In this document: one piece after another, positions 24,431 to 31,124 of the stretch | Layout: every line of letters starts with the position of its first letter | Position numbering within the stretch: position 1 is the first letter of the stretch | Assembly: GCA_017381035.1 (NCBI GenBank) | Contig: JAFOCW010000013.1 | Span: forward strand, 1 to 36,325 | DNA from: Clostridia bacterium | GTDB lineage: Bacteria > Bacillota > Clostridia > Oscillospirales > Acutalibacteraceae | Reading direction: 5' to 3' | Length of the DNA: 36,325 bases | Made by a program: the position numbers and the translations under genes | Notes under the pieces: generated by a model | Databases searched by the model: none | What the model was told of the DNA's origin: nothing | The model's input: only the letters and a program-made list of their open reading frames with translations

Positions 24431-24492
24431 AGCCGCAATGAGTGCCTTCGGCACGAACTGACAACTGAAACCTGAAACCTGAAACCTGACAA
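24431..24492. repeat. GTGCC-TTC-GGCAC hairpin and GAAACCTGAAACCT tandem repeat
   Basis: After coaX, a hairpin of the array type (GTGCC-TTC-GGCAC, 24432-24444) is followed by about three tandem GAAACCT units. A nearly inverse arrangement occurs at 34578-34664, so the two elements are probably related. Confidence 0.6.
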
Positions 24493-24523
24493 CTGTTAAT
24501 AAATGAACTGCACCCAATCTTTT

Positions 24524-24612
24524 TGCGGCGCGTCGGGGTGATTCCCCTCATAGGGGAAATGTCCGCAGGACAAAAGGGTCTGGGCGTAAGCCGTACCGTT
24601 GCGCCCTACAAA
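24524..24612. repeat. Interrupted terminal-repeat-like element
   Basis: The ends, TGCGGCGCGTCG and GCGCCCTACAA, are the two halves of the right terminal repeat of the 16548 element, separated here by about 65 bases that form small hairpins (TTCCCCT-CAT-AGGGGAA, TCC-GCA-GGA, GGC-GTAA-GCC). It stands just before the S-component gene. I see no riboswitch signature. Confidence 0.5.
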
Positions 24613-24645
24613 TTATAAAAAGGGGCAGTATCGGAGGTAAATATT

Positions 24646-25230
24646 ATGTCAAACACAAAAAAGCAAACCGAGCTTGTAGCTTTGGGCGCACTTTTCACCG
24701 CCCTTGTAATTATTTTACAACTAATTGGCTCGGCCATCCACCTTGGCCCCTTTTCAATTTCACTTGTACTGGTGCCAATAGTTTTGGGCTCTGCCCTTTG
24801 CGGCTATAAAATAGGCGCCTTTTTAGGCCTTGTTTTTGGTTTTGCAGTGCTTATAAGCGGCGATGCAGGCGCATTCCTTGCCGTAGACGTTGTAGGCACC
24901 ATTGTTACCGTACTTTTAAAGGGCGTTGGCTGCGGACTTGCCGCAGGTCTTGTTTACAAGGCTCTTTGTAAGGCGAACACCTATCTTGCGGTTGTTGCCG
25001 CTGCGGTAGTTTGCCCCATTGTTAACACGGGTATATTCTTACTTGGTTGCCTTCTGTTTTTTATGGAGCCGGTAACCGCCTGGGCGGCCGCACTTGGCTT
25101 TGCCGACGTTGGAAAGTATATGATTTTTGGCCTTGTTGGCGGAAACTTCCTTGTGGAAATGGCCGTAAACATAGTTTTGGCTCCGGTAATAATAAGAATA
25201 ATAAGCATAATAAGAAAAAGCAAGGCGTAG
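24646..25230 (+). CDS. ECF transporter S component, probably for pantothenate
   Basis: This is the substrate-binding membrane subunit of an energy-coupling-factor vitamin importer. The 194-residue, highly hydrophobic protein has about six helices and an N-terminal segment (KKQTELVALGALFTALVIIL) of the type that contacts the EcfT coupling subunit. The late conserved part reads VGGNFLVEMAVNIVLAPVI. No ATPase or T subunit is nearby, typical of S components that share one ECF module. Pantothenate is suggested only by the neighbouring coaX; other vitamins are possible. GGAGG lies 7-8 bases before the ATG at 24646. Its last codons lie inside a terminator hairpin. Confidence 0.82.
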   Translation: MSNTKKQTELVALGALFTALVIILQLIGSAIHLGPFSISLVLVPIVLGSALCGYKIGAFLGLVFGFAVLISGDAGAFLAVDVVGTIVTVLLKGVGCGLAAGLVYKALCKANTYLAVVAAAVVCPIVNTGIFLLGCLLFFMEPVTAWAAALGFADVGKYMIFGLVGGNFLVEMAVNIVLAPVIIRIISIIRKSKA

Positions 25231-25242
25231 TCCTTGCTTTTT
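25214..25242 (+). terminator. Terminator overlapping the S-component stop codon
   Basis: AAAAGCAAGG / CCTTGCTTTT with a small loop is followed by T. The upstream arm encodes the last residues of the protein, KSKA. Confidence 0.85.
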
Positions 25243-25320
25243 AAATAATAAAGAAGAAATAATAAATAATAAAAATAGTGTGCCTACGGCACAAATGTAT
25301 AAAAAGGTGCAAGCACCTTG
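25243..25320. repeat. AT-rich block plus two mini-hairpins (array fragment)
   Basis: The block AATAATAAAGAAGAAATAA and its continuation are the reverse complement of the AT-rich blocks at 16873-16905 and 19327-19360. It is followed by TGTGCC-TAC-GGCACA and AAGGTGC-AA-GCACCTT hairpins. It looks like an inverted, shortened version of the hairpin arrays. Confidence 0.55.
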
Positions 25321-25763
25321 CTTTTGTTTTTGGACTGTTGGTAACTGTAAGATGCTTACCCTCGCTGATGCGCTGTAAGAGGTACTCTCCGTCGGCTGTT
25401 GGTCGGGCCCGGAAACTTCAGCGTATATAAAACTGTGTTCCCCGTTTGGTTGCGGGTCCCACCCGCCGCTGTAAGAGGTACGGTCCGTCGGCAAATTTTC
25501 GAACACTGCGAAAGGATATTTATATTAACAACAAGAAGGTGGTGCGCTTAAGTGTGTGGCACTCTTGTGGTTCCCGACATTTTTTCGGGCGTCGGTACAC
25601 GCCCTCACCTCTGTCGACCACAGCGCTTCGTTATGCTCGCTGTTTCCCACGCCGTGGGCGCTCGCAACCTTACTCCCGACTTCACAGTTCCAAAACGCTA
25701 ACGCGCGTTTTGGACTGCTTCGACGAACTCCTAAAGGAGTTCTGTTCTCTTACGAGCAAAATA
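25321..25763. other. Noncoding stretch with partial tRNA-end repeats
   Basis: No credible gene was found. Two 25-base direct repeats (25371-25395 and 25467-25491, 23 of 25 bases equal) start with CGCTGTAAGAG, which is also the 3' part of the neighbouring tRNA-Arg (25808-25818). Several other short dyads occur (for example ACGCTAACGCGCGT near 25700). Open frames across it have no family features and overlap the tRNA, so I treat them as chance. Confidence 0.5.
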
Positions 25764-25801
25764 AAAGAAAATGCCTACCCTGTTGGGTAGGCATTTCTTT
25801 T
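25764..25801 (-). terminator. Terminator of tRNA-Arg(ACG)
   Basis: ATGCCTACCC-TGTT-GGGTAGGCAT is a perfect 10-base-pair hairpin; on the minus strand it is followed by a T-rich run. It begins directly after the tRNA CCA end. Confidence 0.88.
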
Positions 25802-25802
25802 A

Positions 25803-25879
25803 TGGCGCGCTGTAAGAGATTCGAACTCCTGGCCTTTTGGTCCGTAGCCAAACGCTCTATCCAGCTGAGCTAACAGCGC
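25803..25879 (-). tRNA. tRNA-Arg, anticodon ACG
   Basis: The minus strand folds into a full cloverleaf of 77 bases. The acceptor is GCGCTGT / ACAGCGC, the D arm GCTC..GAGC, the anticodon arm TTTGG-CTACGGA-CCAAA with anticodon ACG (read as ICG for CGU/CGC/CGA), and the T arm AGGAG-TTCGAAT-CTCTT. Discriminator G and an encoded CCA complete it. Confidence 0.96.
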
Positions 25880-25910
25880 AAACATCACGGTTTTCACCGA
25901 GTGCCATAGT

Positions 25911-25939
25911 ATAATACCACAAGCGAGTAAAAAAATCAA
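25911..25939 (-). promoter_or_regulatory. Promoter of tRNA-Arg(ACG)
   Basis: TTGATT, a 17-base spacer and TATTAT read toward the tRNA, about 30 bases upstream of its 5' end. Confidence 0.65.
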
Positions 25940-25965
25940 GTATTATTTTAGAAAATTTTTCTGTC

Positions 25966-25994
25966 TTGAAAGATGTCTTATTTTGTAGTATAAT
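25966..25994 (+). promoter_or_regulatory. Promoter of the DUF3048 lipoprotein gene
   Basis: TTGAAA, a 17-base spacer and TATAAT lie about 30 bases before the start codon, divergent from the tRNA promoter. Confidence 0.85.
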
Positions 25995-26024
25995 GACAAT
26001 ATACTTTTTGGAGGTTATTTTCTT

Positions 26025-27077
26025 ATGTTTAAAAGGCTTTTTTCTTTAGTTTTAGTTCTTGCTTTGGCGCTTAGTCTTTCGGCTTGCGGAAAGGAAGAAA
26101 CTCCGTCCGAAGTGTCCAGTGAACCCGACTCGTCAATAATCTCCTCTATAGAAGAAGAGCCCGAAGTTATTACCGCTGTTAACACACTTACGGGTGAAAA
26201 CAATTTAGACCCTGCATATACGGGCAAAAAGCCGGTTGCCATTACGGTTAACAACGTTCGTGTTGCGCAAAGCGTACAGTGCGGCCTGCATGAAGCCGAC
26301 GTTGTGTTTGAAACCGAAGTTGAAGGCGGCATTACAAGGCTTCTTGCATTTTTTGCCGACCCGTCCAAAGTTGGCCAGATAGGCACTGTTCGTTCCCTTC
26401 GTGTTGCTTTTGCAGAAATTGCAACCGGTATGGATGCAGTTTTATTCTACCACGGAATCGACCATACATATTGCCTTCCCCTTATGAGCTCGCTTGACCT
26501 TACTTCCCACGTTATCGGCGCAAAGACCGACAGTTTCAGGGCAAGCAACGGTCTTGCTTCCGAGCACACCCTTTACACCAAGGGCGAGCTGCTTGATAAA
26601 GTTATTAAAAACAAAGGTCTTTCAGACGGCGGCACCAAAAAGCCCTGGCTTAACTTCAGCAGCAGCGAAGAAAAGGCCGCTCCGTCGGAACAAATTGCCG
26701 CTAATGTTACCGTAAACTTCAGCAGTTCCTACGCAACACAGTTTATTTACGATGCTGCCGAAAAGAAATATGCCAGAGCCCGTAAAGGCACCGAATATAA
26801 AGACTTAATTACGGCCGAGCGTGAACTTTTCACCAACGTTTTTGTACTTAAAACTTCCATTACCAACTACCCCGACAACTACCACCGCAAAATATCGTTA
26901 ACCGGTGGCGACGGCTACTACGTTTCGGCCGGCGGCTACGTTCCTATTAAGTGGACCAAGGGTAGTTCGGGTAACAACTTCAGCTTTACTAACGTTGACG
27001 GCAGCGCACTTACTGTAAACCAGGGTAATTCTTACGTTTGCATTATGGGCGACAGCAAAACCGTTACATTTGAATAA
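26025..27077 (+). CDS. DUF3048 (YerB-like) lipoprotein
   Basis: This is a 350-residue surface lipoprotein. The signal peptide carries the lipobox LSAC (Cys at about residue 22), followed by a Ser/Glu-rich linker. The DUF3048 signature is clear: a pattern like NLDPAYTGKKPVAITVNN, then GLHEADVVFETEVEGGITR, then IGTVRSLRVAFAEIATGMDA. The second half is a separate domain with VTVNFSSSYATQFIYD, GLTGGDGYYVSAGGYVPIKW-like strands (sequence SLTGGDGYYVSAGGYVPI). YerB of Bacillus is the named relative; its function is not established to my knowledge. GGAGG precedes the ATG at 26025. It has its own promoter and terminator, so it is a single-gene unit. Confidence 0.88.
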   Translation: MFKRLFSLVLVLALALSLSACGKEETPSEVSSEPDSSIISSIEEEPEVITAVNTLTGENNLDPAYTGKKPVAITVNNVRVAQSVQCGLHEADVVFETEVEGGITRLLAFFADPSKVGQIGTVRSLRVAFAEIATGMDAVLFYHGIDHTYCLPLMSSLDLTSHVIGAKTDSFRASNGLASEHTLYTKGELLDKVIKNKGLSDGGTKKPWLNFSSSEEKAAPSEQIAANVTVNFSSSYATQFIYDAAEKKYARARKGTEYKDLITAERELFTNVFVLKTSITNYPDNYHRKISLTGGDGYYVSAGGYVPIKWTKGSSGNNFSFTNVDGSALTVNQGNSYVCIMGDSKTVTFE

Positions 27078-27082
27078 AAAAT

Positions 27083-27116
27083 TAAGAAGCCGTTAAACTG
27101 TAACGGCTTCTTTTTT
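27083..27116 (+). terminator. Shared terminator between convergent genes
   Basis: GAAGCCGTT-AAACTGT-AACGGCTTC is followed by six T on the plus strand and by A-rich sequence on the other side. The stop codon and last residues of the convergent gene (27093-27650) lie in the hairpin, so it may serve both. Confidence 0.85.
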
Positions 27117-27650
27117 ATTTATTTCTGCTTTAAGTTCGGCAACGGTGCCTTCAAAAACCTTGGTAACCCCTTCTAACTTAGCGTAGTCGAGCGGACGCAT
27201 AAGGCTGTCTTCCTTGGGGAGTGTGGCGGCGCCGCTTTTTCTTAAAATTTGGGCCACAAACTGTGAACAAAAATACTTGTTTTTTCTTGTCCACTTAATG
27301 CCCAGCTTGCAGGCGGCAATGCCAAGCACCGAAAACTTGTAATCGTCTATATTAGCCATAAAAGCATCTACTTCTTTGCGGGCAAGGGCAAATGCTTCGT
27401 CGGTTACGGGAAGCTCGTACACAACGCAAGGGGTGTGGGGGTCCCGTTCATAAAAGCCACGGTTAAGGCTTTCCATACAAGGACCCGCAGGGAACATTTT
27501 AATTCCGTTCTTTCGGCCCGAAGAATAAAGGTAAAAAAGCTCTTTATCGAACGCTATTGCCGAATGTGTGTACTTGTCGCTTGTGAAAAACTTGACTATT
27601 TTTGAAGTGATGCTTTCGGTTCGAGTTAAAAATATAAAAATCGACTTCAT
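27093..27650 (-). CDS. Permuted papain-fold (NlpC/P60-like) protein
   Basis: This 185-residue protein looks like a circularly permuted NlpC/P60 (YiiX/YebB-type) enzyme. A His is present in the early YTHSAIAFD strand, and the Cys lies late in KYFCSQFVAQILRKSG; such proteins usually act as thiol peptidases or amidases on cell-wall peptides or lipids. No signal peptide is clear: the start MKSIFIFLTRTES is only mildly hydrophobic, so it is probably cytoplasmic. AAAGGAG precedes the ATG at 27650. The substrate is unknown. It converges on the DUF3048 gene with its last codons in the shared terminator. Confidence 0.78.
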   Translation of the reverse strand: MKSIFIFLTRTESITSKIVKFFTSDKYTHSAIAFDKELFYLYSSGRKNGIKMFPAGPCMESLNRGFYERDPHTPCVVYELPVTDEAFALARKEVDAFMANIDDYKFSVLGIAACKLGIKWTRKNKYFCSQFVAQILRKSGAATLPKEDSLMRPLDYAKLEGVTKVFEGTVAELKAEINKKEAVTV

Positions 27651-27715
27651 AAAAGCTCCTTTTTATTTGTTATTTTCAGTATACCATACATATAGCAAAA
27701 GAACAAGGTTTAAAG

Positions 27716-27744
27716 TTGACAAGACCAATTAATTCCATTATTAT
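27716..27744 (+). promoter_or_regulatory. Promoter of the GH3 gene
   Basis: TTGACA, a 17-base spacer and TATTAT lie about 30 bases before the start codon. Confidence 0.75.
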
Positions 27745-27772
27745 AAGTATATACTTATTTTGGAGTGTTGTT

Positions 27773-29773
27773 ATGGACGTTAAAAACATTATCTCACAAA
27801 TGACACAGGAAGAAAAGGCTCAGCTCTTAACGGGCGACGGGGGTATGCTTACCCACCCTATTGAACGCTTAGGCATTCCTGCTAAAAACTTTGCCGACGG
27901 CCCCCACGGTGTCCGCCACGAAAAGCAAGAAAATTGCACTTCCTTCCCCAACCTTTGCTGTGCCGCCGCCACCTTCGATACCGAGCTTCTTTACGAAATG
28001 GGTCAGGCCCTGGCTAAAGACTGTATCGAACACGACGTAGATATGCTGCTTGGCCCCGGCATTAACATTAAACGTTATGCCAACTGCGGCCGTAATTTTG
28101 AATATATGTCGGAAGACCCACTTGTTTCGGGCGAGCTTGGCGCCGCCTACATAAACGGACTTCAAAGCCTTGGCGTTGCCGCTTCGCTAAAGCATTTTGC
28201 CCTTAACAATCAGGAAAAAGACCGCCTTCAAGTAAGTGTTGAAATAAGCGAAAGAGCCCTTCGTGAAATTTATTTAAAGGGCTTTGAAATTGCGGTTAAA
28301 AAATCTGCTCCCGCAAGTGTAATGTGCGCCTATAACAAGCTTTTTTCGGTTTGGTGCAGTGAAAACAAGTATCTTTTAACCGATATTTTAAAGGAAGAAT
28401 GGGGCTTTAAGGGCTTTGTTGTTTCCGACTGGGGCGCCGTGCAAAATTCGGGACGTGCCATTGCCGCCGGGCTCGATTTACAAATGCCGCACTGGTGGAA
28501 TATGGCCGAAGACCTGAAAGATGCTACAGAAAAGGGTATTCTTTCTGAAGAACGCTTAAACGATGCAGTAGAGCGCTTTTTAAATTTTGTTATGTCAAAA
28601 AAGGCCGAAAAAGGCGACTACAACCGTGCCGAGCTTCACGCAACCGCACGCAAGGTTGCGGCAAACGGTATTGTTTTACTTAAAAACGAAAATTCGGTGC
28701 TTCCTCTTACCGAAAACAAGTATAAAAAAATTGCCGTTATTGGCGAATACGGCAAAATCCCCCTTACCTACGGGCAGGGCAGTGCCGAAGTTTTCCCGCA
28801 TGATGAATATGTTGAAAGTCCCCTTGAAGAGCTTAAACGGGCTCTTCCCAACACCGAAATTGTCTACGAGCCTTTTTACGAAAAGCGCAGTTTTTCCGAC
28901 GTTATGCTTTGGCCTAAAAAGGACGCCTTCCGGAACTTTATTAAAGACAGCGACGTTGTTTTAATGTTTGTTGGCGCAATGGAATCGGAAGATACCGAAA
29001 ACTTCGACCGCAGAACCTTAAACCTTAACCCCAACCAAGAAATGTTTATTGAAGCGGCCGCCGATATGGGCAAAAAGGTTGTTGTTATTTGTCAGTCGGG
29101 CTCGGCTATGATTTTCGGCCGCTGGAAAAACAGAGTTTCGTCCATAGTTCAAATGTGGCTTGGCGGCGAAGCTGCGGGCGGCGCTATTGCCGATGTGCTT
29201 ACGGGCGCAGTTAACCCCTGCGGCAGACTTCCCGAAACCTTCCCCACAAAACCAAGAGAATTAGATACAAGCAACGGTCTTGTTGTCTGCTATAACGAAG
29301 GCTTGGAGGTTGGCTACCGCTATTACGACAGCCACCCGACCGAAATCGCCTACCCCTTCGGCCACGGGCTTTCCTACACTAGCTTCCTTTATAAAGATGC
29401 CGCCGTTACCCGTGAAGGCAACACCTTAAACCTTACCTTTACCCTTAAAAACACGGGCGAAGCAGACGGCGCAGAGGTAGTACAGCTTTATTACGCCAAG
29501 CCCGTTTCCTGCGTAACAAGGGTGCCAAAAGAGCTTGCCGCCTTTAAAAAGGTCTTCTTAAAAGCGGGCGAACAAAAGGTGGTTAATATACAGCTTGAGC
29601 TGTCATCCCTTGCCTACTACAACACCGCCCTTAAGGAATTTGTGGTAGAACCCGGCGACTACAAGCTTTACCTTGCCGCTTCGGCACAAGATATACGTCT
29701 TACCCTAGATTATACTGTGGAAGACGAAGTCCCCTACACTATTACTCAAATCAGCGAAGGAATGATAGGATGA
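27773..29773 (+). CDS. Glycoside hydrolase family 3, probable beta-glucosidase
   Basis: This is a 666-residue retaining glycosidase without a signal peptide, so it should act on imported oligosaccharides in the cytoplasm. The N-terminal barrel shows FADGPHGVR, LLGPGINIKRYANCGRNFEYMSEDP, SLKHFALNNQEKDR and the nucleophile motif GFVVSDWGAV (Asp of SDW). The C-terminal alpha/beta domain has VVVICQSGSAMI and a VQMWLGGEAAGGAIADVLTG stretch, and the last part is a fibronectin-III-like domain from about residue 560. The ATG at 27773 has GGAG 9 bases upstream; the extra upstream frame contains the promoter. Beta-glucosidase is most likely, but GH3 also includes xylosidases and hexosaminidases. Its stop overlaps the next start. 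Confidence 0.93.
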   Translation: MDVKNIISQMTQEEKAQLLTGDGGMLTHPIERLGIPAKNFADGPHGVRHEKQENCTSFPNLCCAAATFDTELLYEMGQALAKDCIEHDVDMLLGPGINIKRYANCGRNFEYMSEDPLVSGELGAAYINGLQSLGVAASLKHFALNNQEKDRLQVSVEISERALREIYLKGFEIAVKKSAPASVMCAYNKLFSVWCSENKYLLTDILKEEWGFKGFVVSDWGAVQNSGRAIAAGLDLQMPHWWNMAEDLKDATEKGILSEERLNDAVERFLNFVMSKKAEKGDYNRAELHATARKVAANGIVLLKNENSVLPLTENKYKKIAVIGEYGKIPLTYGQGSAEVFPHDEYVESPLEELKRALPNTEIVYEPFYEKRSFSDVMLWPKKDAFRNFIKDSDVVLMFVGAMESEDTENFDRRTLNLNPNQEMFIEAAADMGKKVVVICQSGSAMIFGRWKNRVSSIVQMWLGGEAAGGAIADVLTGAVNPCGRLPETFPTKPRELDTSNGLVVCYNEGLEVGYRYYDSHPTEIAYPFGHGLSYTSFLYKDAAVTREGNTLNLTFTLKNTGEADGAEVVQLYYAKPVSCVTRVPKELAAFKKVFLKAGEQKVVNIQLELSSLAYYNTALKEFVVEPGDYKLYLAASAQDIRLTLDYTVEDEVPYTITQISEGMIG

Positions 29774-30102
29774 AAATTGCCATTATAGGCTCAAGGAACT
29801 TAAAGGTTGCAAACCTTGAAAAATATTTGCCCGAAAGCGTTACCGAAATTGTTTCGGGCGGCGCCATGGGTATAGATTCCTGCGCAAGAAGCTATGCTAA
29901 GCAAAACGGACTTAAGCTTACCGAATTCCTTCCCAATTACGACGATTTCGGCAAAAGGGCCCCCCTTATTCGCAACATAGAAATTATAAAGTATGCCGAT
30001 GCGGTTCTGGCCTTTTGGGACGGAAAAAGCCGTGGCACCAAGCACGTTATAGACAACTGCAAAAAGCTTGGCAAACCCGTAAAGATTTACGTAGCAAAAT
30101 AA
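29770..30102 (+). CDS. Small SLOG-superfamily (DUF2493-like) protein
   Basis: This is a 110-residue Rossmann-like nucleotide-binding protein. Key signatures are IAIIGSRNL at the start, VSGGAMGIDSCARSYA (phosphate-loop-like GG.xGID), FGKRAPLIRNIEII and DAVLAFWDGKSRGTKHVID, all typical of the DUF2493/YspA branch of SLOG proteins, which are thought to bind or process nucleotide-derived ligands. ATGA overlap with the GH3 stop shows translational coupling. Why a glucosidase and a SLOG protein are coupled is unclear. Confidence 0.85.
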   Translation: MKIAIIGSRNLKVANLEKYLPESVTEIVSGGAMGIDSCARSYAKQNGLKLTEFLPNYDDFGKRAPLIRNIEIIKYADAVLAFWDGKSRGTKHVIDNCKKLGKPVKIYVAK

Positions 30103-30134
30103 AAAAGGTGCGAAGTTAACTTCGCACCTTTTTA
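30103..30134 (+). terminator. Palindromic terminator between convergent genes
   Basis: GGTGCGAAGTT / AACTTCGCACC is a perfect 22-base palindrome with A and T runs on both sides. It overlaps the last codons of the minus-strand gene, so it may act in both directions. Confidence 0.9.
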
Positions 30135-30664
30135 ATGTCTAACCGAATTATGCCTACAACGGCGGAAACAAGGCTTATGCTATCGCATATCATTGCGCCG
30201 ACCGCAAGGTTGAAAATGTTGTAAATAAGCCAACACGGGCAGGAAACGAGCGCCATTTTTCTTATAAAGGCCGCTTTGTTAACATAAAAGCCTATTGTTA
30301 CAACAAGCATTGCAAAAACGGGCAAAAACTCAAGCAGTGCGGCGCCCAGGGTAAAGGGCTTGCCGAATACGGTAAAGGTTAACACGAAGGAAAGGCCGAA
30401 AAGTAGGGCGAAAAGATAAATCCAGCCCTTGTGGTCTGCCCTGAATTTTTCTTTATTGCTGTAAACTACTGCACGTAACACGGCAAGCAGATTTAAAAGG
30501 GAGCCGACCATTGCGCCCAACATAAAATAACTTACGGTAAAAAGCGCTCCGCCAAAAAGCTGCATTACAATAACGCCCTTCGAGCTTTTTTGCTGATATG
30601 AAAGCACGTTAAAAAGCATTGCAACAATGCCCACTGCTTGCGCCACAATTTCGTATGGTTCCAT
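30116..30664 (-). CDS. YgjV-family inner-membrane protein
   Basis: This is a 182-residue protein with about six membrane helices. It matches the YgjV family pattern: VGIVAMLFNVLSYQQKS near the N-terminus, a central LLNLLAVLRAVVYSNKEKF and a C-terminal SLVSAVVGIIRLD. The function of this family is not known. A GAAGG ribosome binding site lies 7-8 bases before the ATG at 30664. The stop lies in the shared palindromic terminator with the SLOG gene. Confidence 0.82.
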   Translation of the reverse strand: MEPYEIVAQAVGIVAMLFNVLSYQQKSSKGVIVMQLFGGALFTVSYFMLGAMVGSLLNLLAVLRAVVYSNKEKFRADHKGWIYLFALLFGLSFVLTFTVFGKPFTLGAALLEFLPVFAMLVVTIGFYVNKAAFIRKMALVSCPCWLIYNIFNLAVGAMICDSISLVSAVVGIIRLDIKKVRS

Positions 30665-30736
30665 TTATGTACCTTCTTTCAAAAAATTAACAAATATATA
30701 ATACCACAAAGGTTTGAAAAAAGAAACAGATAAATC

Positions 30737-30765
30737 TTGAAGACGGGAAAGAATAATGTTATAAT
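30737..30765 (+). promoter_or_regulatory. Promoter of tRNA-Arg(CCG)
   Basis: TTGAAG, a 17-base spacer and TATAAT end 11 bases before the tRNA 5' end. Confidence 0.8.
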
Positions 30766-30776
30766 TATGAAAACTT

Positions 30777-30853
30777 CTGCCCGTGGCGCAGCTGGATAAC
30801 GCAGCAGATTCCGATTCTGAAGAACGGGGGTTCGAATCCCTTCGGGCAGGCCA
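30777..30853 (+). tRNA. tRNA-Arg, anticodon CCG
   Basis: A full cloverleaf of 77 bases. The acceptor is CTGCCCG / CGGGCAG, the D arm GCGC..ACGC, the anticodon arm GCAGA-TTCCGAT-TCTGA with anticodon CCG and a G-A mismatch at the base of the stem, and the T arm GGGGG-TTCGAAT-CCCTT with two wobble pairs. Discriminator G and encoded CCA follow. It reads CGG codons. Confidence 0.94.
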
Positions 30854-30894
30854 ATATAAAAGGAGTAGTATCGAAAGATACTACTCCTTTTTTG
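30836..30894 (+). repeat. 59-base direct repeat, copy A (tRNA 3' end plus terminator)
   Basis: The last 18 bases of the tRNA plus its terminator are repeated at 31049-31107 with one mismatch in 59 bases. Confidence 0.9.
30857..30893 (+). terminator. Terminator of tRNA-Arg(CCG)
   Basis: AAAAGGAGTAGTATC-GAAA-GATACTACTCCTTTT is a perfect hairpin with a T run, directly after the tRNA. Confidence 0.92.
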
Positions 30895-31048
30895 CTTTTT
30901 CTATTAACCGAAGGGATTCGAAGCCTGAGAGGGCATGAAGCGTTAAGAAAAACTGTGTGGCACACAGTTTTTTAGCAAGTGGTGCGCAGTCGGGTACTGT
31001 TCGCTATTGCGAACGGTCGACAAGCAAGGAAAGCGCCTTGGCGATTTC
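30895..31048. other. Spacer between tRNA-end repeats
   Basis: No gene was found here. It contains an exact 15-base inverted copy of the tRNA T arm (30908-30922), a hairpin AAAAACTGTGT-GGC-ACACAGTTTTT with T run (30948-30973) that could terminate transcription, and a GTTCGC-TATT-GCGAAC hairpin (30999-31014). Confidence 0.7.
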
Positions 31049-31107
31049 ATCCCTTCGGGCAGGCCAAAATAAAAGGAGTAGTATCGAAAGATACTACTCC
31101 TTTTTTG
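31049..31107. repeat. 59-base direct repeat, copy B
   Basis: This is the second copy of the tRNA 3' end and terminator, 213 bases after copy A, with 58 of 59 bases equal. The terminator within it (31068-31106) is symmetrical and can also end the minus-strand gene that stops at 31125. Confidence 0.9.
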
Positions 31108-31124
31108 TTACACTTAAAGTCTTT

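Noticed and set aside
24524-24640. Vitamin riboswitch before the S-component gene
   Set aside because: The sequence is explained by an interrupted terminal repeat and small hairpins; no known riboswitch core was seen.
25039-25506. Minus-strand open frame of 155 codons and plus-strand frames at 25446-25873
   Set aside because: They cross a terminator, repeats, the S-component gene or the tRNA, and show no recognisable domain.
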